DNA of 64,000 nt from Echinometra lucunter (GCA_029962745.1 CM057151.1:31381344-31445343), one strand, 5' to 3'; shown: positions 35,941 through 47,257, counted from the first letter of the stretch. Notes: a model not told the origin generated them from the letters alone. Numbers and translations: made by a program.

Positions 35941-36311
35941 TAAAGAAAAGTGATAACGAGGCATGAAACAGATGACGTAGAGGAGGATGACGAGGAGGAC
36001 GATAACGATAGTTAGGAAAATGACATTAAAATAGAATGAATAATTATTCAAATTTTCTCCATGAATCGGGATAGAGTAGAAGAACAGAAAAAAGCTTGCA
36101 CATTCGTAAAATTGCACTCACGGTGATAGTGGTATGTTAAACAATGTATAAGGCCACTCTTTTCTCAATTATTATAGCATAGAGCTACCATATTTTGTTG
36201 TACAGTGTGCAATGATGAAAAAACCGCATATAAGTGCACACCACAGCATAATGGAATCTTTGACCCTTTTTGTCTCGCCCACCGGAGGTGAAGGCGAGAC
36301 TAAGGGATCCA

Positions 36312-36391
36312 AATGTCGTCCGTCCGTCGTCCGTCCGTCGTCCGTCCGTCGTCCGTCCGTCGTCCGTCCGTCGTCCGTCCGTCCGTCCGTC
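36312..36391. repeat. CCGTCGTCCGTC minisatellite
   Basis: About 80 bases of CCGTCCGTCGT units near the left end of the insertion; the reading frames across it (Arg/Pro/Ser or Asp/Gly/Arg repeats) are artefacts. Confidence 0.9.
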
Positions 36392-36416
36392 ACAAACGTT
36401 ATGAAAGATAACTTGG

Positions 36417-37276
36417 CAACCGTGACTCACTTTTCAACCAAACTTGGGTTGTAGATGCACTAAGGGGACCTGCATGTTATGGTCCAGTCAGAGGTCACAT
36501 GGTAAGGTCAAAGGTCATTTCAGGTCAAACGTTAAAGTTTACGTGCAAGACTCTCTTATGACACACAAAACTCTGCAACCGTGACTCACTTTTCAACCAA
36601 ACTTGGGTTGTAGATGCCCTAAGCGGACCTGCATGTTATGCTCTAGTCAGAGGTCACATGGTAAGGTCAAAGGTCATTTTAGGTCAAACGTTAAAATTTA
36701 CGTGCAAGACTCTCTTATGACACAAAACTCTGCAACTGTGTGACACTGTTCAATCAAACTTGGGTTGTAGATGCACTAAGGGGACCTGCATCTTATTGTC
36801 CAGTCAGAGGTCACATGGTAAGGTCAAAGGTCATTTCAGGTCAAATGTTAAAGTTGACGTGCAAGACTCTCTTATCACACATAACTTTGCAACCGTGACT
36901 CACTTTTCAACCAAACTTGGGTTTGTAGATGCACTGAGGGGACCTGCATGTTATGGTCCAGTCAGAGGTCACATGGTAAGGTCAAAGGTCATTTCAGGTC
37001 AAACCTTGAAGTTTACGTGCAAGACTCTCTTATGACTCAAAACTCTGCAACCGTGTGACACTTATCTATCAAACTTGGGTTGTCGATGCACTAAGGGGAC
37101 CTGTATGTTATGGTCCAGTCATAGGTCACATGGTAAGGTCAAAGGTCATTTCAGGTCAAACATTAAAGTTTACGTGCAAGACTCTCTTATGACACAAAAC
37201 TCTGCAACCATGTGACACTTATCTATCAAACTTGGGTTGTAGATGCACTAAGGGGACCTGCATGTTATGGTCCAGT
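36417..37276. repeat. 157-159-bp tandem repeat carrying AGGTCA half-sites
   Basis: About 5.5 units start around CTCTGCAACCGTGACTCAC. Each of five units contains four AGGTCA copies in one orientation. In the first unit they lie at 36492, 36505, 36512 and 36522, giving spacings of 7, 1 and 4 bases. AGGTCAAAGGTCA is a perfect DR1. The first half-sites of successive units begin at 36492, 36651, 36808, 36966 and 37123. These match the consensus for nuclear receptor dimers (RXR, HNF4, COUP-TF classes for DR1; thyroid/LXR class for DR4). Function is not shown by sequence alone. Confidence 0.9.
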
Positions 37277-38309
37277 CAAGAAGCAGGGAAAGTACATGCA
37301 CGTGAAAATGCAGTACCATTTCATAAAAAACCCTTCTCATATTTTATCAAATGTTATTCCATCCCAGTTATTTCACAATGAGCTTTCGATACAGTTCTGT
37401 TGTGTGCCATCACAGATCGCGATATTTCTAGTTATTTTCACAAGTGGGCGAGACACAACATCGCAAACGCCTTGTTTTCAATTATCATTAGAACTATGGC
37501 GTTGTACGTCGTTTGTATATAATTATTATAATTGTTTTGCCATCTCTATGTTTGTGTAATTAGCCATTAATAATTGTAATCGAACGTTCCTTTTGGGATT
37601 TTATGTCGAGGCTGGTCGATTCGAGACGGCTGCTGTCAGAATGTTCAGAGAATTGACCGGCTCGATTCCCCCTTTAGTCTTCTATAATTTTTACAGACAA
37701 TGTAGGTGGGTCTACAGTGTGTGAATGCATTATTTTTATTCTGTATATAACCAACAATGGGGTGGGGGGGGGGTTAAAAAAGGTAATAGAATATTGCACT
37801 TAATTTGCTGTAAGCATGGAATGCTGCCCTCTTACATCATAATTCCTATCTCTCTCTCTCTCTCTTCTTCCCTCTTCCCCATCAATCCTCTTCTTTATAA
37901 CTTCTGAATACGCCACTATACATAACTAATAAACTGCATGCATGACAAAGTTAGTCGTCATGCAGTACGACCGAAGAGCCCAAAATTGATGACGTTTTGA
38001 TGGCAAACGTCGAAATTAACAGCAACGGCAACACCACAATAGTCCCTGTTATTTATTTCTATTACAATTCTTTGGTCATTTTTTGTTTTGTTTTGTTTGT
38101 TTGTTTTTGTTTTTTGTTTTTGTTTTTGTTTTGCTCAGAATGTTTGGCAAAGATCAGTTGAGAAACTACAGGACATGCACTGAAATCTGGTTGGGTAATT
38201 CAACAACCCAGTAGTGATGTAGCCACGGGAGGCTTTATATTGTCCAGACTATACACATTGGCCAAAAAACCTTATCTAGAGTAATAATAATAGACTATCG
38301 GGGAGAACT

Positions 38310-38935
38310 GGCTCACTATGGGTAATGTTCGTTATTCCGAAGGTTCGTTATTCTGAGTTATTCCGAAGGTTCGTTGTTCCAAAGGTTCGTTAATCCGAAA
38401 CACGCAAATTGCTTATACCTAAATGACTGATGTTCGTTAGTCCGAAAATGAAAAAGGGTTCGTTAATCCGAACATTAAGTCCGAAAATGAAATAAGGTTC
38501 GTTATTCCGAAGATTCGTTAATCCGAAAATGAAACAAGGTTCGTTATTCCGAAGGTTCGTTAATCCGAAAATGAAATAGTGTTCGTTATTCCGAAGGTTC
38601 GATAGTCCGAAAATGAAATAAGGTTCTTAGTCCGAAAATTACTAACGAACTAACGAACCTTATTTCATTTTGCGGACTAACAAACCTTATTTCGTTTTCG
38701 GATTAACGAACCTTCGGAATAACGAACCTTTTTTCATTTTCGGACTAACGAACCTTCGGAACAAAGAACCCTCGCATTAACGAACCCTCGGAATAGCGAA
38801 CCTTCGGAATAGCGAACCTTCGGAATAACGAACCTTCGGAATAAACGAATCTTCGGAATAACGAACCTCCGGAATAACGAACCTTCGGAATAAACGAACC
38901 TCCGGAATAACAAACCTTCGGAAAAACGAACTGTA
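38310..38935. repeat. foldback built from a TTCGTTATTCCGAAGG word array, left-block copy
   Basis: The first half repeats GGTTCGTTATTCCGAA and GGTTCGTTAATCCGAAAATG. From about 38640 it turns into the complement (CGGAATAACGAACC). Words vary between copies but the two halves remain complementary over about 600 bases. The FRRFVIPK-like peptide on the minus strand is an artefact. The counterpart is at 42815-43305. Confidence 0.9.
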
Positions 38936-39027
38936 ACCCTCACTATATCACTTTGTCGGGAGGGGTTAGCCCAATATTCTGTATTCTCGAGCGAAGTAGC
39001 CTGCACGAAAATCTTGTTTCTTTCAGG

Positions 39028-39180
39028 AGGTATGGAGAAGGGGGAACTGGCCCTCGGTAACAACTATAAGGTGATCCTTATAGGGGACATAAACAAACTT
39101 ACCTGTAACTGTAGAATAAATAATAATGGCCAACAAGTTCAATATCAATCTTTTTTCTCATGTGGGGAACAGGCAAAATA
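39028..39180 (+). other. weak candidate exon or remnant
   Basis: A good acceptor (TCTTGTTTCTTTCAG) precedes an open frame including GMEKGELALGNNYKVILIGD and then a Cys pair (LTCNC) and SFFSCGEQAK before a stop. A donor-like AAG|GTGATC lies inside. In the right block the same frame hits a stop earlier (after GQQVQC), so any protein would be polymorphic. On the minus strand the same place has a CAG|GTAAGT donor-like site. Probably not coding. Confidence 0.15.
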
Positions 39181-39242
39181 GATTTTCATCTGCATGGAGA
39201 CTGATCTTTTGGCGATAACATATGGGGGGGGGGGGGGGCTGG

Positions 39243-39742
39243 NNNNNNNNNNNNNNNNNNNNNNNNNNNNNNNNNNNNNNNNNNNNNNNNNNNNNNNNNN
39301 NNNNNNNNNNNNNNNNNNNNNNNNNNNNNNNNNNNNNNNNNNNNNNNNNNNNNNNNNNNNNNNNNNNNNNNNNNNNNNNNNNNNNNNNNNNNNNNNNNNN
39401 NNNNNNNNNNNNNNNNNNNNNNNNNNNNNNNNNNNNNNNNNNNNNNNNNNNNNNNNNNNNNNNNNNNNNNNNNNNNNNNNNNNNNNNNNNNNNNNNNNNN
39501 NNNNNNNNNNNNNNNNNNNNNNNNNNNNNNNNNNNNNNNNNNNNNNNNNNNNNNNNNNNNNNNNNNNNNNNNNNNNNNNNNNNNNNNNNNNNNNNNNNNN
39601 NNNNNNNNNNNNNNNNNNNNNNNNNNNNNNNNNNNNNNNNNNNNNNNNNNNNNNNNNNNNNNNNNNNNNNNNNNNNNNNNNNNNNNNNNNNNNNNNNNNN
39701 NNNNNNNNNNNNNNNNNNNNNNNNNNNNNNNNNNNNNNNNNN
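39243..39742. other. assembly gap, exactly 500 N
   Basis: A second 500-N placeholder with homologous sequence on both sides (34140-39242 and 39743-43597). Confidence 1.
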
Positions 39743-40224
39743 TTCTTCTCTTTTTTCCTCTTTATTTTTCAGTGGGGTGGAAAGAGATTTAGAGAGCGAG
39801 GGCACATTACTATGCCGTTTCATTGTGTAAGTTCAATCTTTTGCTCCCACTGTTATCATGGTTATGTGGAAGGGCATTTACACATGAATGGTAAACTGTC
39901 CATTTTTGCAATTTTTACTTTTGTATCTGGGAAGAGAAAAACGAATGTGTTCACTCATGCGTAAATTTTGCTCTTTATGTTCACCTACTAGATCAGAAGA
40001 CCATTAGATTTCCTTTAATTTGATGTATTATATATTGATTTTTATCAAAGTCTTCTATGAAAAATCTGAACATGGACAAGTGTTTACTTTCTTTCTTTTT
40101 TTTGTTGAGTGTATATGATAAAAAGCACCTTGTTATTTTCTTATGTAAAAGAGACTTGGTTAATTTATTGTGGGTTATGAAGCTCATTACTTTATTCTGT
40201 AGAAAAATATTTATTCAGATTGTT

Positions 40225-40278
<54 letters not shown>

Positions 40279-41471
40279 GATTTTGTTCTGTATTGAATAT
40301 TGTGTTTATTCTATGGAAAATAATGGGGGTTTTAAAATGATTTTGTTTATGAAAAACTAAATGAAGGCATAAAAATGCTTTTGAAAAGAGAGAATCGGTC
40401 TCTTCCAGCCTCCAAGCAGTACTAGTACATGTACGGGTATGTTGTTTAAATGGTGAACTTTTTAAAAGTGATCTATCCATTTTCATTATCAGCGGTGGTG
40501 AATTTAATTTAGCCACTTTCCGTAGAATGGGAGGAGATGAGAGTTCTTACACTCCGTCCCCCATTACATTTTTCATGTCTTTGACAAAAACGTCAATAAA
40601 ACTCTTCAGATGAGTAATGAAGCTCACAGCTTTTAGGAAAAGTGCATTAAACATTAATCAACTCGAAATATACATGTGAGATACACTGGATAGTGCTATG
40701 CCGTCGTTGCATTGAGATCCATCATTCCATTTGTTCATGTTGAGAGCATGTTGGGAGGATGGTTGCGGGGTTGTCTTGGTAACAACATGGCATGCACAGA
40801 ATGTTAAATCTACTGAAGAGACATTTTTGTGACAGTCTCATAAATTGTCAATGCAGCTGTGCGTCAAGACTCGCTCAGTTGTTGCTCCTTTTGAAAGAAA
40901 AATAAAAATGTTAACAATATTTGCCAAGCCCTACACCCTACAATGAGCGGGGCGGGGGTGGGGGGTAGGAGAGGGATGATGAGTAAGAAACGGCTCCCAC
41001 ATCTCTTTTCCGCCTCTCTCTCTTTCCCTCTCTCTATCTCTCTCTCTCTCCTCCCCCCTCTTTCTCTCTCTCTCTCCTGTTTTGAATGAGGCGTATAACT
41101 TATGCTACTGCTTAGTGATTCAAATCTTTAAAAATTTAAAGATATACTGGCGATTTGGAAATTACTCCATAGCACATGATCACATCTTTTGTGAGAGAGA
41201 GAAAAACAAGAAGGCAAAAGGAAATATAAATTGGAAAGGAAAACGAGAGAGTTATACAGGAAGAGAAAGAGAGAGGGGATGGAGAGGGAGAGAGAGGGAG
41301 AGGGAGAGAGAGAGAGAGAGAGACAGAGAGCTTATATCAAATGTATTTAGATAAAGTTTAGTTGGCTATATGAGGAAAATGTTTATAGTGTTGATAAAGA
41401 TGATAATGAGGAGGATGATGGTGTTGTTGTTGTTGATGATGATGATGATGATGACGACGATGATGCCGGGC

Positions 41472-41526
<55 letters not shown>

Positions 41527-43597
41527 AGGGTGATAATGACGATGATAGTGATGATCAGGAGGAGGAGGAGGAGGAGGATGGAGATTATATCATTAAAGAA
41601 AAGTGATAACGAGGCATGAAACAGATGACGTAGAGGAGGAGAACGAGGAGGACGATAACGATAGTTAGGAGAATGACATTAAAATAGAATGAATAATTAT
41701 TCCAATTTTCTCCATGAATCGGGATAGCGTAGAAGAACAGAAAAAAAGCTTGCACATTCGTAAAATTGCACTCGCGGTGATAGTGGTATGTTCAACAATG
41801 TATAAGGCCACTCTTTTCTCAATTATTATACCATAGAGCTGCCATATTTTGTTGTACAGTGTGCAATGATGAAAAAAAAAAAACCCGCATATAAGTGCAC
41901 ACCACAGCATAATGGAATCTTTGACCCTTTTTTTCAATTATCATTAGAACTATGGCGTTGTACGTCGTTTGTATGTAATTATTATAATTGTTTTGCCATC
42001 TCTGTGTTTGTGTAATTAGCCATTGATAATTGTAATCGAACGTTCCTTTTGGGATTTTATGTCGAGGCTGGTCGATTCGAGACGGCTGCTGTCAGAATGT
42101 TCAGAGAATTGACCGGCTCGATTCTCCCTTTAGTCTTCTATAATTTTTACAGACAATGTAGGTGGGCCTACAGTGTGTGAATGCATTATTTTTATTCTGT
42201 ATATAACCAACATTAGGGGGGGGGGTTAAAAAGGTTATAGAATATTGTACTTAATCTGCTGTAAGCATGGAATGCTGCCATCTTACATAATAATTCCTCT
42301 CTCTCTCTCTCTCTTTCTCTCGCTCTCTCTCTCTCTCCCCTCCCTCTTCCCCATCGATCCTCTTCTTTATAACTTCTGAATACGCCACTATACATTAATA
42401 AACTGCATGCATGACAAAGTTAGTCGTCATGCAGTACGACCGAAGAGCCCAAAATTGATGGCGTTTTGATGCATGGCAAACGTCGAAATTCACAGCAACG
42501 GCAACACCACAATAGTCCCTATTATTAATTTATTTCTATCACAATTCTTCGTTCATTTTTTGTTTTGTTTTGTTTGTTTGTTTGTTTTGTTTTTTTGTTT
42601 GTTTGTTTGTTTGTTTGTTTGTTTGTTTGTTTTTTTTTTGCTCAGATTGTTTGACAAAGATCAGGACATGCACTGAAATCTCGTTGGGTAATTCAGCAAC
42701 CCAGTAGTGATGTAGCCACAGGAGGCTTTATATTGTCCAGACTACACACTGGCCAAAACACCTTATCTATAGAGTAATAATAGAATATCGGGAAGAACTG
42801 ACTCACTATTGGTAATGTTCGTTATTCCGAAGGTTCGTTATTCTGAGTTATTCCGAAGGTTCGTTGTTCCGAAGGTTCGTTATTCTGGGTTATTCCGAAG
42901 GTTCGTTAATCCGAAACACGCAACTTGCTTATACCTAGATGACTGATGTTCGTTAACCGAAAATGAAAAAGGGTTCGTTAATCCGAACATTTGTGGCATT
43001 ATTCCGAAGGTGCGTTAATCCGAAAATGAAATAAGGTTCGTTATTCCGAAGGTTCGATAGTCCGAAAATGAATAAGGTTCTTAGTCCGAAAATAACTAAC
43101 GAACTAACGAACCTTATTTCATTTTGCGGACTAACGAACCTTATTTCGTTTTCGGATTAACGCACCTTCGGAATAACGAACCTTTTTTTTCATTTTCGGA
43201 ATCCGAACCTTATTTCATGGTCGGACTAACGAACCTTCGGAACAACGAACCTTCGCAATAAACGAACCTCCGGAATAACAAACCTTCGGAAAAACAAACT
43301 GTAACCCTCACTATATCACTTTGTCGGGAGGGGTTAGCCCAATATTCTGTATTCTCGAGCGAAGTAGCCTGCACGAAAATCTTGTTTATTTCAGTAGGTA
43401 TGGAGAAGGGGGAACTGGCCCTAGGTAACAACTATAAGGTGATCCTTATGGGGGACATAAACAAACTTACCTGTAGCTGTAGAATAAATAATAATGGCCA
43501 ACAAGTTCAATGTTAATCTTTTTTCTCATGTGGGGAACCGGCAAAATAGATTTTTATCTGCATGCATGGAGATGGGGGGGGGGGGGAGGGGGGCTGG
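39743..43597. repeat. duplicated block 2, right copy (starts at gap)
   Basis: It begins inside the right arm of the long-TIR element and is collinear with 34140-39242 to the poly-G/CTGG near 43597, beyond which the sequence is new. It lacks the 1.2-kb insertion and has a shorter TTCGTTATTCCGAAGG array (42815-43305). It has a longer (TA)n (about 40228-40275 against 34591-34624). Confidence 0.95.
42815..43305. repeat. TTCGTTATTCCGAAGG foldback array, right-block copy
   Basis: Same word and same inversion point (about 43090) as at 38310-38935 but with fewer words in both halves, so the arms contracted together. Confidence 0.85.
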
Positions 43598-43654
43598 CTG
43601 ATTACTTTTCTCACTGCTTCAAGAGCTTCCCCTATAGCGGATGAACTGGCCAAA

Positions 43655-43737
43655 TATCTTCTTCTTCTCCTTCTTCTTCTTCTTCTTCTTCTTCTTCTTC
43701 TTCTTCTTCTTCTTCTTCTTCTTCTTCTCCTCCTTCT

Positions 43738-43793
<56 letters not shown>

Positions 43794-43795
43794 GG
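43655..43795. repeat. (CTT)n and (CTTT)n microsatellites
   Basis: About 75 bases of CTT followed by about 55 bases of CTTT. The Lys/Arg- or Leu-rich frames across it are artefacts. Confidence 0.95.
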
Positions 43796-44436
43796 GGTAT
43801 AGGGGCTGCTGGCTCGGCAGTGGTAGTACGGTGATCTATAGGCAAAATCGCGTTTGCACACCTCATTACGACATAATTATGTAGCAACTCTTTCTTTACA
43901 TCTTATCATATTTTCAATTCTAAATCATATGTTTAAAAATGTTTGATCTGTTTTTTTCTTCCCAGTAGGCATATCACAGCACACTTCCCGCTCCGGTCTT
44001 TGCCTACTCAAGTATTTGACTTGTGCTGTTTAAACAAAGACATGCAGTGTAAGCTTACAAAAAGCGGGCTCCCTTTTGCCAGAATAGGGTCAAAATCTTT
44101 AAATCCAATCATTGCTGCTACGTCAAGAACTTCTACCTTCATTTTTTTGTTTTAAAATAAATCATTCTTTTATTCTTTTCTTTCAGTGACATCAATATGT
44201 ACAAACATAGCAAACAAATTACAATCATGAGTTGACAAGTAACTTCATACGTACCACGGTACCAGTAAAATCAAAGAAGAATAAAGAATCATTATATTTA
44301 TATACATAGATATACTTGTAAATCACTTCATGATATAACTGATCCTTTTCCTGTTCTTCTTTCACTAACAGAAAAGATGTGAATGCGATCCCCCGCGTCA
44401 GCCCCTGTTCACAATGACGATGATGATATAAGAGGT

Positions 44437-44460
44437 TTAGGCCTATTATAATAGGCCTAA
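44437..44460. repeat. perfect 24-bp palindrome
   Basis: TTAGGCCTATTA followed by its exact complement TAATAGGCCTAA with no spacer. Confidence 0.95.
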
Positions 44461-44521
44461 TCAATGCCGTTAATTTTCAGTCAGGCAAAATCGCTTGCCT
44501 TGGCCTGACCATGGACCCTAC

Positions 44522-44773
44522 CAGGGGTGGCGCTACGGGGGGGGGGGGGGGGGGTAGGGGGCGAATGCCCCTATGATGTTTCAAGTGATTTTTAAAAAGG
44601 AAAAAAGAGGAGAAAAAGAAGAAAAATAGGAGGAAGAAGAGGGTGGGAAAAGAGAGGCCTGGGGCTTGCAACTATATAATACCCCTATTTGTTCATTTAA
44701 AACATCAATAAATTCACTTATGTGTCATCTTGCCCCCCCCCCCCCATCAAAATACCCTGGCACCGCCCCTGGA
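44522..44773. mobile_element. family E repeat, copy 1 (GGCGCTAC/GCACCGCC ends)
   Basis: CAGGGGTGGCGCTACGGGG at the left (with an 18-base G run) and CCTGGCACCGCCCCTG at the right are imperfect inverted ends. The purine-rich interior and the CATCTTGCCCCC segment are shared with 49311-49559. Non-coding. Confidence 0.75.
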
Positions 44774-45215
44774 CCCTACTATGTGTTACAGGATCCATGG
44801 CCTGAGGAATTCTGTGAATTGTGTAGCTACTTCAGACTCATTCTCATAAATGATAAATGCTTCATATCTACCTGTTCTGCATATTGATGTAAATAAAGCA
44901 TGAGAGGAAAAAAAATGATGAGTTTTACACCTGCTCAGTTTTTTTGTTTCTTTTTTCATTGTTCCCAGGTGACAAAAGAATAGGTCGTAAGGTAGAACAG
45001 CTAACAGGACGTCTTTAAGCAAAGCAAACATCAAAGTCCATTTTCATTTTTGTTTTTTTAATCATAGGCTATTACTCTGCCATGTTGAATGTTCTATTTT
45101 TTCGATTCCATATTCACCAAAATCCGATGTTGTGGTGAAAGTCGGACACAATGCCACGGAAAAGATTTTAACGAAGGACGCCCTCTTGTATTAGAAAATT
45201 GCGCAATCTCGTTTT

Positions 45216-45297
45216 ATGTTTTGTAGACAGTCGGTAGATCACAATCCTGCATTCCTGCGGACTCCTGGCTTTGAGCTGAAGCCAAGATCACAAATAG
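45216..45297 (+). CDS. candidate first coding exon of an unidentified gene
   Basis: An ATG at 45216 opens MFCRQSVDHNPAFLRTPGFE followed by LKPRSQI and one base of the next codon, ending at a donor (ATAG|GTAGTA). Alternatively, an acceptor-like TTTTATGTTTTGTAG lets the exon start at 45227 with no change of frame. The exon ends in phase 1, which matches the start phase of the candidates at 51314, 54462 and 59701. No stop is seen in this frame until past the donor, and both other frames close early. A GC- and CpG-richer stretch follows at 45360-45560. The product is not recognised. Confidence is moderate because the exon is short. Confidence 0.35.
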
Positions 45298-45666
45298 GTA
45301 GTATCAAGATGAATGTCTTTTTAAAAAAAAATTAGAAATGCCAATCTGGTTTGATGTAATGAAATAAAAAAAGGGCCACCAGTGTGACTGTGACTTGTGA
45401 GTTGAACTGGAGTGGAGCGCTGTGGCCTGAGTCAGAGGCTGAGCCCGGGGACTAGTCTATCGGCATGGTAAGGCGGCCGAACTGCTTGATGTGGCCCTCT
45501 CCCCGGGCTCGGAACGGCGCCGCGACTCTTGCATACTAGTTGAGTCGTCTTAGCCTAACTTAGTCTTAGAGAGGCGTTCATTGGTGTTATAACTTATATT
45601 CTGACATCTCATTGAACGCCTAGAATGGCCTGTATTTGCGGCACTAATGCACTTTCCTATCCAAGC

Positions 45667-45748
45667 CTGACGGAATAAAGCACACAGTCACAGTCCCACA
45701 CGGCACCGTGCTGTTCATGCAACAACAGCAGCGCTTTATTCCGTCAGT
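45667..45748. repeat. small foldback
   Basis: CTGACGGAATAAAGCACA at the left is matched by GCGCTTTATTCCGTCAGTCA at the right, with CGGCACCGTGCTG near the centre. Confidence 0.8.
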
Positions 45749-46489
45749 CATCGGACATGGATACGAATGCCATTAGCACCATATTTTCCCCTGTGTAGAG
45801 GCTTGTCAACATAGAAAATTGTGCTCTCGCACTCTCAAATCACACTTTCTCCTGCCCGGTAAGCCCTGGAAACTACCTTCCAAGTTTGCCATTGGGCCGA
45901 TAGATCTAACTGCAAAATTAGATTTTAAGTTTTTAGTCTGGAAATAAAAATAATGTCTGACTTTTGATTGCCTCGAGACCCTACCTTCCTGTCGATTCCG
46001 TCGCGTGATTAATTTCCATTTTAATAGCGCGACCTCCGAGTCCGACATTGGTCTATTTACGTCTGTTGTTGTCTTTCCTAGGCTAGGGCTAGGCCACAGG
46101 CGAAAGAGTGGTGCAGCGTTGCACCTACATGTACTCTCCGCGCGAGATTGCGCCACTGAATATATCGCGATGTTACTTTAATTTATACTAAGAAACATTT
46201 TTCTGTCTGGATCTAATTTCTAACAGTACTATTTTATTGGCCTAGGCCCTAATCATGAAATCTGTCACCTCTCTACCCACGTGTGCACTCGCATTGTGTA
46301 CAAAGTCTATTGGAGTGGAATGCTGTCACCAGCATTGACAATAAATGGCAGTGAATGGACTGATGACAAATTTCACGATAATGCCACAGTATTTTTGTCG
46401 TGTGTGTGGGAACTTCATGTCAGTCAACTTGTACTTGGATCTCCGGACTAGATCTAATTCTAAGTGTAACTTACATGTGCAAGCCTGCA

Positions 46490-46725
46490 TTTCTCCCCCC
46501 CCCCCCCCCCGAAATTTTGGAAACTTACATTTTTTCACTGAAAATTTTCACAAAATCCAAGAAAAGTGTGCACCAAATCCTTCAATTTCACTTTTTAAAA
46601 TGCAAAAGCGTGCTCTTGTCCAGCTCAGCTTCGCTCCCTTGCTTTTGAGCTTCGAAAATTTTTACGCATCTTGCCGCCCCCCCCCCCCCCCCCCCAGGAA
46701 AAAATTTCTGTGTACTGCCCTGTGA
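46490..46725. repeat. unclassified repeat bordered by poly-C runs
   Basis: Two poly-C runs (about 46495-46510 and 46676-46695) bracket AT-rich sequence that includes CAGCTCAGCTTCGCTCCCTT. The Pro-rich frames come from the C runs. The layout suggests a mobile repeat, but ends were not defined. Confidence 0.45.
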
Positions 46726-47216
46726 GCATGACGAGCAGCGCTCGCGCTGTGGCCTGCAGCAAGGAAGGGCAAGGCCAGCCTACCTTTGGCTTTGCATTTT
46801 CAGAGTGTTGAAATTCCTTTTTTAATTTTCCTTCATTCTAAAAAATCAAACTATAAGGGCGTTTGAGATTTAATACTTCTTCAATACTTAAAGATGAAAT
46901 TGCAATTTGCATATCCACATAAAAGCCCGGCTTAAGTTTCAGGGACCAAGCAGATTAGTGCCTTGACTCTTGAGTCGTGCTTTTTAGTTATAGATGACAG
47001 GAAATATGCTGTTCTTTTTGGATGGTGATATATCACTGATATTAAAGGGGGTACCCAATGCTGAAACAATGTTAGTTCATTTAAAAGAGCGTGATTTCAT
47101 TAGCAGAAAATCATCTGCCTAAAGTTTTTTTTGAAGTCGTGTTTCCAAGGAAACCCCAAAATGTGGTAAGATTTCAGGATATTTTGAACCCCTCAGCTGT
47201 GACCCAGTTTCAACTG

Positions 47217-47257
47217 GGTACCCACTTTGACGTCAAAATGACGTCAAAGTGGGTACC
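47217..47257. promoter_or_regulatory. 41-bp palindrome with two CRE (TGACGTCA) sites
   Basis: GGTACCCACTTTGACGTCA and its exact complement are separated by AAA. Each arm contains TGACGTCA, the full CREB/ATF consensus. A third GGTACCCACTTTGACGTCA lies at about 47345-47363. It may be a transposon-borne palindrome rather than a host regulatory element. Confidence 0.6.

Larger units (their letters stand above)
36272..37474. mobile_element. 1.2-kb insertion with TGTCTCGCCCAC inverted ends and a tandem array
   Basis: Relative to the right copy, where CCCTTTTTTTCAATTATC is continuous at about 41925, this segment is extra. TGTCTCGCCCAC at 36271-36282 is exactly complementary to GTGGGCGAGACA at 37444-37455. 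A short non-TIR tail (to about 37474) precedes the shared flank. Nine T residues span the two borders here against seven in the empty copy, consistent with a two-base duplication. Inside are a CGTC minisatellite and a 157-159-base tandem repeat, with no transposase. The superfamily is unassigned. Confidence 0.8.
34140..39242. repeat. duplicated block 2, left copy (ends at gap)
   Basis: Collinear with 39743-43597. It starts where the post-gap sequence starts (TTCTTCTCTTTTTTCCTC) and ends at the gap in a poly-G plus CTGG that the right copy carries at about 43566-43597. It is longer than the right copy mainly because of the insertion at 36272-37474. Dovetail geometry again argues for unmerged haplotypes. 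Confidence 0.95.
43796..45215. other. spacer upstream of the plus-strand gene candidate
   Basis: No supported exon. It holds a perfect 24-bp palindrome (44437-44460) and a GGGGCGG-ended repeat (44522-44773). CCAAAATCCGATGTTGTGG-type sequence just before the first exon candidate could be 5' untranslated or promoter sequence. Confidence 0.4.

Noticed and set aside
36316..36391. CRISPR-like regular repeat
   Set aside because: The units are contiguous minisatellite repeats without unique spacers, in a eukaryotic context.
36172..36430. Asp/Gly/Arg/Thr repeat peptides
   Set aside because: Products of the CGTC minisatellite in the 1.2-kb insertion.
38734..39063. 109-codon minus-strand frame with repeated SEGSLFRRFV-like peptide
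   Set aside because: The repeat is the translation of the TTCGTTATTCCGAAGG word array; the word spacing happens to keep the frame open.
39094..39176. Possible alpha2/delta exon 1 on the minus strand, ending in phase 2 at CAG|GTAAGT
   Set aside because: The phase fits the exon at 10050-10131, but the 20 residues do not form a convincing signal peptide, it lies 29 kb away across a doubtful assembly, and phase agreement has a one-in-three chance.
45806..46156. 116-codon minus-strand frame in the GC-richer region
   Set aside because: No acceptor or donor, no recognised motif, and the higher GC content alone makes longer open frames likely; transcript data would be needed to revive it.
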